Assembly: GCA_028706795.1 (NCBI GenBank)
Contig: JAQTVK010000023.1
Span: 1 to 9,822 of the forward strand
Source of the DNA: Candidatus Omnitrophota bacterium
Lineage (GTDB): Bacteria > Omnitrophota > Gorgyraeia > Pluralincolimonadales > Pluralincolimonadaceae
Reading direction: 5' to 3'
Length of the DNA stretch: 9,822 nucleotides
Both the position numbers and the translations under genes were made by a program. Below, piece by piece: positions 1 to 5,635 of this stretch (its first letter is position 1; each line of letters opens with the position of its first letter). The notes under the pieces were generated by a model. The model saw nothing but the letters and a program-made list of their open reading frames with translations, ran no database searches and had not been told where the DNA came from.

Positions 1-1
1 G

Positions 2-1801
2 GCCACAAGCAAGATTGAACTTCCTGATAACGACTTCAAGGCGCTGCTGTCTTCCCCGGAATCCGAAAAGGCAGAGGCGGTTATCCTCGGCCAGATGGAG
101 GCCATCTTTTCGCAGGGCGTAATCCCGGCCGAAGAAAAAGAAAACCTGAAAAAACAGGACAAGCCCTTCATAACGGTCAGGAACATTGCCGGAAAAACAG
201 AATATAGCGCCGAGGTAAAGAACCTTAAGACCCCATCCGACATCCAGAACCCCTCACAGCCTTTGTTCACCGACTCGACGCTGGCCGATAATAAACTTAA
301 ATCGGCGTTGAGGGATATCATCTCGGCAACCGTATCCGCCAACTTAAAATCGAACCTGGTCGAGACCTCCGGCCGGCGGGAGAAGACCATAGCCGGTGTG
401 CCCGCACAGGAGAAATACATAGATGTCGTCCAAGGCGAGCTGATAGTCAACAGGGGAGAGAGGATAACGCCGTTCCATCTCGCGAAATTCGAGGCCCTGC
501 GCGCGGCCTCGGTATCCGAACAAAGGTTCGCGCTGTCGATTCTGGGCATCTTTTTCATCGTGATCATACTTGTCATCATATCAGGCCTTTACTTAAAATA
601 TTACGAACCCCCGATCTACTCAAACAACAGGCATCTCATCCTTATGGCGGCCATGGCCGTAGTGATCACGGCGATAGGAAAGGCCATCTTCCTTTCGAAC
701 GGCCCCGCATATTTTGTGCCAGTCGCAATAGTGCCGATATTGATCGGCCTTTTGTTGGGCGTGAGGCCGGCCATAATCACCGCGGTGGTATTGAGCATCC
801 TCGCCGGGTTGGTGGCAGGCGAAAGGTTCGATTCGACATTGACGTTCATCGCCGGAAGCGTGATCGGCATTTACACGGTGAGGGCGGTAAGGAAAAGGTC
901 CGAGCTCTTCAAGGCCGGCATGGTAGTCGGCATTTCGAACGCTGTCTGCATCATAGGGCTGGGCATACTCAATAACCTTGAAAGCAGCGTAATATTCAAG
1001 GACGCGTCCATGTTCCTGATGAACGGCATCGCGGTCGGCATAATCATCGTGGGGACTCTCCATATATTCGAATCGCTCTTCGGGGTAACGACGAATATAT
1101 CCCTGCTCGAATTGGCCGACCCGAACAATCCCCTCCTCAAGGAACTGATACTCAAGGCGCCGGGCACGTACCACCACAGCCTGATAGTGGGAAACCTCGC
1201 CGAGGCCGCCTGCGACGCGATAGGCGCGAACGGGCTCCTGGCAAGGGTAGGGTCTTACTACCACGATATCGGCAAAGTGGAGAAGTCGGAATATTTCGCC
1301 GAGAACCAGCCTATAACCGAAAGCCAGCATGACAAGCTCGCGCCGACGATGTCGAGCCTCATAATAATAAACCACGTAAAGGACGGCCTTGAAAAAGCTA
1401 AGAAGGCCGGCCTGAACGGCGCTTTAATGGATTTTATCGAGCAGCACCACGGGACGGGGCTCATATATTACTTCTATCAGAGGGCGTTGGAATCGGTAGA
1501 GGACCTCAATAAACTTGAGGAAGAAGGGTTCCGCTATCCGGGCCCGAAACCACAGACCAAGGAGACGGCAATAGTCCACCTGGCAGACTCGGTCGAGGCA
1601 GCGTCGCGGACCCTGCCGAACCCGACCCCGGCGAACCTTGAGGAACTCGTCCGCCGGATAATAAACAATAAATTTATCGACGGCCAGCTGGACGAGTGCA
1701 ACCTTACTTTAAAGGACCTCAATATAATAGCCGTCACTTTCACCAAGGTCCTGACAGGCGTATACCACACACGTGTCCAGTACCCTAACGGCAAGGAATA
1801 G
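2..1801 (+). CDS. pgpH: 7TM-HD cyclic-di-AMP phosphodiesterase, PgpH/YqfF family (5' partial)
   Basis: The reading frame is open to the left edge of the window, so the start and much of the extracytoplasmic 7TMR-HDED domain are missing. ATG 95 is an internal Met, not a start I would accept. What is visible: the end of the extracytoplasmic domain up to about base 525, a hydrophobic 7TM region from about 527 to 1095, then a cytoplasmic HD domain to the end. All expected metal and catalytic residues are present: His pair at 1172-1177, the HD pair in YYHDIGK at 1262-1267, His at 1373, the His pair of QHHG at 1445-1450 and the Asp of HLADS at 1586. Family knowledge: PgpH proteins hydrolyse c-di-AMP to pApA at the membrane. 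It sits directly before ybeY, as yqfF does in Firmicutes. The family call is firm; the c-di-AMP substrate is inferred from homology. Confidence 0.92.
   Translation, partial: ATSKIELPDNDFKALLSSPESEKAEAVILGQMEAIFSQGVIPAEEKENLKKQDKPFITVRNIAGKTEYSAEVKNLKTPSDIQNPSQPLFTDSTLADNKLKSALRDIISATVSANLKSNLVETSGRREKTIAGVPAQEKYIDVVQGELIVNRGERITPFHLAKFEALRAASVSEQRFALSILGIFFIVIILVIISGLYLKYYEPPIYSNNRHLILMAAMAVVITAIGKAIFLSNGPAYFVPVAIVPILIGLLLGVRPAIITAVVLSILAGLVAGERFDSTLTFIAGSVIGIYTVRAVRKRSELFKAGMVVGISNAVCIIGLGILNNLESSVIFKDASMFLMNGIAVGIIIVGTLHIFESLFGVTTNISLLELADPNNPLLKELILKAPGTYHHSLIVGNLAEAACDAIGANGLLARVGSYYHDIGKVEKSEYFAENQPITESQHDKLAPTMSSLIIINHVKDGLEKAKKAGLNGALMDFIEQHHGTGLIYYFYQRALESVEDLNKLEEEGFRYPGPKPQTKETAIVHLADSVEAASRTLPNPTPANLEELVRRIINNKFIDGQLDECNLTLKDLNIIAVTFTKVLTGVYHTRVQYPNGKE
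1793..1797 (+). promoter_or_regulatory. Shine-Dalgarno deciding the ybeY start
   Basis: AAGGA lies 8 nt before GTG 1806, a good spacing, and within the last codons of the upstream phosphohydrolase gene. It favours GTG 1806 over the more upstream in-frame GTG 1773, which would add 11 residues and overlap the previous gene by 29 nt. Confidence 0.6.
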
Positions 1802-1805
1802 GGCG

Positions 1806-2207
1806 GTGGTTAAGACGGGCCGCGTCGCCGTACTGACAGAACGTGTAAGGCTGCCGTTCCCGAAAAAGACAGCCATAAAGTGCGCCGAAAAAATATTGTC
1901 GATGGTCAAGGCGAAGAAGGGCCGCGTCTGCATACTTTTTACCGATGACGCGGGGATAAAAAAGCTGAACAAGAAATACATGAAGAGGGATAAGAGCACC
2001 GATGTGCTGGCCTTCGAGACAGGGGATATCGCCATATCGGCGGAGACGGCCGGAAAAAACTCGGAGCGTTTCGGTTCTACGGAGGCGGACGAATTGAAAT
2101 TATACATGGCACACGGGTTACTTCATCTCTCCGGATACGACGATACCTCCCCATCTAAAAGAAAAAAGATGAGAAGGGCTGAAGGAAGGATACTCCAGGG
2201 ATTATGA
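1806..2207 (+). CDS. ybeY: Endoribonuclease YbeY (rRNA maturation / ribosome quality control)
   Basis: A 133-residue UPF0054 protein, slightly shorter than the usual ~150. YbeY is a zinc-dependent endoribonuclease acting in 16S rRNA 3' processing and quality control of 70S ribosomes. Visible signatures are RDKSTDVLAF followed by GDIAIS, and the metal motif HGLLHLSGYDD near residues 103-113. Residues H103 and H107 (codons at 2112 and 2124) are the first two zinc ligands. The third ligand, normally His in HxxxHLxGYDH, is Asp here (codon 2142-2144). Asp can serve as a metal ligand in related metzincin-like sites, so activity is possible but not certain. The chosen start is GTG 1806, 4 nt after the upstream stop with AAGGA 8 nt ahead; GTG 1773 is the alternative. 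Its stop overlaps the next gene's start by ATGA. Confidence 0.9.
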   Translation: MVKTGRVAVLTERVRLPFPKKTAIKCAEKILSMVKAKKGRVCILFTDDAGIKKLNKKYMKRDKSTDVLAFETGDIAISAETAGKNSERFGSTEADELKLYMAHGLLHLSGYDDTSPSKRKKMRRAEGRILQGL

Positions 2208-2911
2208 AAAAGCGCGGGCTTACAGATTCTTTCAATTACGCGATCCAGGGGTTGAAACATACCCTCAAGACCCAACGGAATATGCGCATCCATTTCGTGA
2301 TAGGCGCGGCAGTCATAATACTCGGGTTGGTCGTGGGGCTCTCACCCGTGGAGTTCATCCTGCTCTTGAGCGCCATAACGCTGGTGATAGTAGCGGAGAT
2401 GTTCAATACGGCCTTAGAACTGGCTGTCGATATGTTCACCAAGGAATTCCACCATATGGCCAAGCTGGCGAAGGATATCGCGGCTGGGTGCGTATTCGTC
2501 ACGTCCGTTTACGCTGTCGTAGTCGGATACCTGATCTTCTTCAGGCCGGTAAAATTATTAGACCTCTCTGAAGGCATCTCCCGCATCAGGGAATCGCCGT
2601 GGCATATCACTTTCATCGCCCTCGTCACCGTGATCTCCGCGGTGATAATAATTAAGATTTTATTGAGGAGGGGGACGCCGCTCAGGGGCGGTTGGCCCAG
2701 CGGCCATTCGGCGCTCGGTTTCTCAGTCTTTACCGTGATAACCCTGCTCTCCCAGAACGGGGTGATTTCGGCGCTGGCCTTCCTGTTGGCGTTGCTGCTG
2801 GCTATATCGAGGGTGAGGAAAGGGCTGCATACGGCATGGGAAGCTATAGCCGGTTCGGTGATCGGGATACTAGCCACGCTGCTTATATTTAAACTTTTAT
2901 ACTTGGGCTGA
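2204..2911 (+). CDS. dgkA: Diacylglycerol/undecaprenol kinase (DgkA) fused to PAP2 phosphatase domain
   Basis: A 235-residue integral membrane protein in two parts. Residues about 1-112 form a DgkA-type kinase: three predicted membrane helices, the signature E65xxNTALE72 and the K90DIAAG motif. Residues about 130-232 form a PAP2-type phosphatase with PSGH at 165-168 and SRVRKGLH at 202-209. DgkA enzymes phosphorylate diacylglycerol or undecaprenol; PAP2 enzymes remove phosphate from lipid phosphates or pyrophosphates. The fusion therefore suggests lipid-carrier phosphate cycling, which is inference. Oddities: the PAP2 C1 motif reads K151 x6 T-P instead of K x6 R-P, and the C3 acid is Glu213 instead of Asp. 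ATG 2204 overlaps the ybeY stop (ATGA) and AGGG lies just upstream, so translation is probably coupled. Kinase substrate preference cannot be told from sequence. Confidence 0.88.
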   Translation: MKKRGLTDSFNYAIQGLKHTLKTQRNMRIHFVIGAAVIILGLVVGLSPVEFILLLSAITLVIVAEMFNTALELAVDMFTKEFHHMAKLAKDIAAGCVFVTSVYAVVVGYLIFFRPVKLLDLSEGISRIRESPWHITFIALVTVISAVIIIKILLRRGTPLRGGWPSGHSALGFSVFTVITLLSQNGVISALAFLLALLLAISRVRKGLHTAWEAIAGSVIGILATLLIFKLLYLG

Positions 2912-2912
2912 T

Positions 2913-3569
2913 ATGTTCACAAGCATCAGAAAAAATTTTATCACGGGCTTCGCGGTAATGCTCCCGGCCTTAATAACCATCTGGCTGGTAAAATTCGCCG
3001 TGGATAAGACAAACTATTTCCTTCTTGAGCCGATAGCGGATTTCCTGAGGCCGTTCATCCTTGACAGTGCCATCCTCGAATATATAGCAAAGGTCCTTAC
3101 CCTTGTCTTTCTTGTAGCCATTATTTCGCTCATAGGTTTCGGCACAAGGATCTTATTTTTAAGGAGGTTCTTTTCTTTTTGGGAAAAAAATGTTTCCCAG
3201 CTGCCGATGATAGGCAAGGTCTACGGCGCCATAAAAGAGATGAGCCATGCCATCCTCGGCCAGTCGAAGAGCATATTTACCAGGGTCGTGCTTGTCGCGT
3301 TCCCCAGGCCGGGCATCTACGCCATAGGGTTCGTGACATCTGAGGGCAAGGGAGAGCTCCAGGACAAGACCGTGTCAAGGGTAACAAACGTCTTTGTCCC
3401 GACTTCGCCTAATCCTACTTCGGGATTTTTACTTCTTGTGCCGGAAGAGGAAATGATAAAACTGGACATGAGCGTGGAGGAAGCGCTTAAACTGGTCATC
3501 TCGGGAGGGATCGTCCCGCTACCCGAAAGGGTCACAATAAAGAAGAAGGATGGCAATACAGACAACTGA
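2913..3569 (+). CDS. DUF502 family membrane protein
   Basis: A 218-residue protein of the DUF502 (COG2928) family, full length for the family. Two strongly hydrophobic segments at about residues 8-30 and 58-82 are predicted to cross the membrane. The soluble C-terminal half carries the family signatures: P98 and YGAIKE, the LVAFPRPG turn, FVPTSPNPTSGF at 161-172 and MSVEEALKLVISGG at 186-199. The biochemical function of the family in bacteria is not known to me; plant members are the LIKE-COV proteins. The ATG starts 1 nt after the stop of the kinase-phosphatase gene with no clear Shine-Dalgarno, so it is likely translated by reinitiation. Its 3' end overlaps recO by 20 nt. It occupies the position that cdd and era hold in the Firmicutes version of this cluster. 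Confidence 0.88.
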   Translation: MFTSIRKNFITGFAVMLPALITIWLVKFAVDKTNYFLLEPIADFLRPFILDSAILEYIAKVLTLVFLVAIISLIGFGTRILFLRRFFSFWEKNVSQLPMIGKVYGAIKEMSHAILGQSKSIFTRVVLVAFPRPGIYAIGFVTSEGKGELQDKTVSRVTNVFVPTSPNPTSGFLLLVPEEEMIKLDMSVEEALKLVISGGIVPLPERVTIKKKDGNTDN

Positions 3570-4230
3570 GGCCATTGTCCTGAACAGGCGGGACCTCAGA
3601 GAGACCAGCATATTAGCGACTTTTTATTCCAGGGATTTCGGGAAAATAAAAGGGGTCCTTAAGGGGATCCGCGGCGACAGGTCGAAATACGGGAGTTTCG
3701 CCGAATTGTTCACCCTGAACAAGATAGTGTTCTATGAAAAAACGAAGAGCGACTTCCAGAATATCACCCAGTGCGACCTGGCCGACGGGTTTTTCGGAAT
3801 ACGCAAAAACTTAAGCTCTATAGCGTACGCGACGTACCTGGTCGAGCTGGTCGATGAGCTGACCGAGCCGGCCGAAAAGAACGACGGGATATACGGACTC
3901 CTCCTTAACTCGCTGAGGCTGCTGGCTAAAGGATCGGAACCGACGAAGATAGCCCGGGTATTCGAGATCCGCCTGTTGACGCTTTTGGGTCTCGGCCCGG
4001 CCGCCGAAGGCAGCAACGTAGGCGGGATCAAGGTATCGCCGGGGACAGCCCAGACTTTCAACCGGCTTAAGAACGCGGCTTGGGACTCGTTGTTGAAGTT
4101 CAGGATATCGAAGTCGATAGAGCAGGAGTTGGGTTCGCTCGTGGACAAACTCCTGGCATCGCATCTTGACAGGCCGCTGAGGTCAAGAAAATTCCTTAAC
4201 GAGATAAAGAGGCTGAATAGACGGGAGTAA
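3550..4230 (+). CDS. recO: DNA repair protein RecO
   Basis: A 226-residue RecO. RecO works with RecF and RecR to load RecA on SSB-coated single-stranded DNA in gap repair. The N-terminal OB fold is recognisable at residues 1-80 (TTEAIVLNRRDLRETS, then FGKIKGVLKGIR), followed by the helical domain and the C-terminal signature HLDRPLRSRKFL near 205-216. The zinc-binding cysteine pairs that many RecO proteins carry after the LLGLGP turn are absent. Only one Cys (residue 75) occurs in the whole protein, and the stretch is shortened. E. coli RecO also lacks the zinc site, so this does not argue against function. ATG 3550 is the only usable start: an in-frame TAA lies at 3538. It begins 20 nt inside the DUF502 gene; an AG-rich stretch abuts the ATG but is too close to be an ideal ribosome site. 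Confidence 0.9.
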   Translation: MAIQTTEAIVLNRRDLRETSILATFYSRDFGKIKGVLKGIRGDRSKYGSFAELFTLNKIVFYEKTKSDFQNITQCDLADGFFGIRKNLSSIAYATYLVELVDELTEPAEKNDGIYGLLLNSLRLLAKGSEPTKIARVFEIRLLTLLGLGPAAEGSNVGGIKVSPGTAQTFNRLKNAAWDSLLKFRISKSIEQELGSLVDKLLASHLDRPLRSRKFLNEIKRLNRRE

Positions 4231-4301
4231 GGCCGGGAACAACTTGATATTTTATCCGATCTGTGATACCTTATTTAACCTATGCTTAAATTAAAAAAAC
4301 C
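4231..4301 (+). promoter_or_regulatory. AT-rich intergenic region, probable glyS promoter
   Basis: This 71-bp gap is the longest non-coding stretch and becomes clearly AT-rich after 4240. TTGATA at 4244-4249 resembles a -35 box. Seventeen bases downstream, TACCTT (4267-4272) is a poor -10 match, preceded by TG at 4263-4264; TATGCT at 4281 is a better -10 but lacks a spaced -35. No Shine-Dalgarno is visible before ATG 4302 and no T-box-like element or terminator stem is seen. Promoter identity rests mainly on composition and position. Confidence 0.35.
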
Positions 4302-5606
4302 ATGAACGAAAACCTGATGGACAAAGTCGTTTCACTATGCAAGCGCCGGGGTTTCATTTTCCAATCATCCGAGATCTACGGCGGCTTGAGCAATACCTGG
4401 GACTACGGCCCCTACGGCGCCGAGCTGAAGAACAACCTTAAGCGCTCCTGGTGGAAGTCCGTCGTTTACGGACGGGATGACGTATACGGGATGGACGCGG
4501 CGATCCTCATGAATCCCAGGGTTTGGCAGGCCTCGGGCCACGTAGAGAATTTTTTCGACCTGAAGAGCGACTGTAAGTCGTGCAAGAAAAGGTTTAAGGC
4601 CGAGGCCCTTGGAGGGAGCAAAAAATGCCCGGAATGCGGCGGCGAATTGACCGAAGCGCGGCCGTTCAACCTGATGTTCAAGACATACCAGGGCGTGGTG
4701 GAAGACTCGGCGAACGCTATATATCTCCGGCCCGAGACAGCGCAGGGGATGTTCGTGAATTTCATGAATATCCTGGACACAAGCCATCCGAAACTGCCTT
4801 TCGGCCTGGCACAGATCGGAAAGGCGTTCCGCAACGAGATAACGCCCGGCAACTTCACTTTCCGCACGCGCGAGTTCGAACAGATGGAGATAGAATATTT
4901 TGTCCGCCCCGAAGAAGCGGATAAAAAGCTGGATGAATGGGTCGAAGCGCGTTTTAACTGGTACCTCGGCTTAGGCATCAAGAAAGACAATTTACGCCTC
5001 CGTCCCCACGGCAAGAAAGAGCTGGCCCATTACGCCAAGGCCTGCACCGATATAGAATATAATTTTCCTTTCGGCTGGAGCGAACTGGAGGGCATTGCTA
5101 ACCGAACGGATTTCGACCTTAAGCAGCACAGCAAGGCAAGCGGCCAGGAGCTCCAATATTTTGACGCTGCGACAAAAGAAAAATTCTATCCCTATATCAT
5201 TGAACCTTCCGGCGGAGTAGACAGGAGCGTCCTGGCGTTACTGGTGGATGCGTATAACGAAGAGAAGGTCAAAGATGATATGCGGGTAGTCTTAAAACTG
5301 GATAAAGACCTGGCTCCTGTAAAGGTTGCGGTACTGCCGCTTTTAAGGAACCGCCCGGAAATAGTCGAGCTGGCAAAAGGGATCACGAAGGACCTCAAAA
5401 AGAGCATGGTCACGGTATACGACGATACAGGCGCGATCGGCAAGCTTTACCGCCGGCAGGACGAAGTAGGCACTCTTTACTGCGTGACCGTGGACGTGCA
5501 ATCGCTGGAAGATAAACAGGTGACGGTGCGCCAAAGGGACACGATGCAGCAGGAACGGGTTCCCATCGATAATTTAAAGGGCTATTTGGAAGAAAAGCTA
5601 CGATAG
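4302..5606 (+). CDS. glyS: Glycyl-tRNA synthetase, homodimeric (alpha2) class II type
   Basis: A 434-residue class II aminoacyl-tRNA synthetase that attaches glycine to tRNA-Gly in the cytoplasm. It is the single-chain dimeric type shared with archaea, eukaryotes and some bacteria, not the GlyQ/GlyS tetramer. The N-terminus carries GFIFQSSEIYGG and NTWDYGPYGAELK. The core has YLRPETAQGMF (141-151), motif 2 (FRNEITPGNFTFRTREF) and motif 3 (EPSGGVDRSVLALL, Arg308). A C4 zinc-ribbon-like insertion is formed by C91, C94, C109 and C112. The C-terminal anticodon-binding domain spans about 338-434, with YRRQDEVGTLYCVTVD and VTVRQRDTMQQ. ATG 4302 matches the family N-terminus; in-frame ATG 4317 is an alternative. 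No ribosome site is visible before either. The gene follows recO, as in the Firmicutes cluster. Confidence 0.96.
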   Translation: MNENLMDKVVSLCKRRGFIFQSSEIYGGLSNTWDYGPYGAELKNNLKRSWWKSVVYGRDDVYGMDAAILMNPRVWQASGHVENFFDLKSDCKSCKKRFKAEALGGSKKCPECGGELTEARPFNLMFKTYQGVVEDSANAIYLRPETAQGMFVNFMNILDTSHPKLPFGLAQIGKAFRNEITPGNFTFRTREFEQMEIEYFVRPEEADKKLDEWVEARFNWYLGLGIKKDNLRLRPHGKKELAHYAKACTDIEYNFPFGWSELEGIANRTDFDLKQHSKASGQELQYFDAATKEKFYPYIIEPSGGVDRSVLALLVDAYNEEKVKDDMRVVLKLDKDLAPVKVAVLPLLRNRPEIVELAKGITKDLKKSMVTVYDDTGAIGKLYRRQDEVGTLYCVTVDVQSLEDKQVTVRQRDTMQQERVPIDNLKGYLEEKLR

Positions 5607-5629
5607 ACAACTAAGAAAGGGGGAGTTGT
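5607..5629 (+). promoter_or_regulatory. ppdK ribosome binding site inside a small inverted repeat
   Basis: ACAACT (5607-5612) and AGTTGT (5624-5629) are perfect inverted repeats flanking an 11-nt purine loop, AAGAAAGGGGG. The GGAG at 5621-5624 is 11 nt from ATG 5636. The stem has only two G-C pairs, so it is weak. It could expose the Shine-Dalgarno in a loop or be chance; it has no U-tract and is not a terminator. Confidence 0.35.
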
Positions 5630-5635
5630 AAAGCA

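Noticed and set aside
620..1375. Long open frame on the minus strand (251 codons)
   Set aside because: It lies opposite the well-supported HD phosphohydrolase and its composition (rich in Arg, His, Tyr, Val) is typical of an antisense shadow; no family signature.
1773..1805. Upstream GTG start for ybeY
   Set aside because: It adds 11 residues unlike the family and overlaps the previous gene by 29 nt, while GTG 1806 has AAGGA at good spacing.
4231..4301. T-box riboswitch before glyS
   Set aside because: The gap is only 71 nt, far too short for a T-box, and no TGGNACC-type motif or antiterminator pairing is visible.
4282..4305. A 7-codon mini-ORF (ATG CTT ... CCA TGA) overlapping the glyS start, possible leader peptide
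   Set aside because: No Shine-Dalgarno, no glycine codons and no attenuator hairpin; a chance ORF in AT-rich DNA is more likely.
5607..5629. Intrinsic terminator after glyS
   Set aside because: The inverted repeat is weak and is followed by no T-run; the loop contains the ppdK ribosome site.
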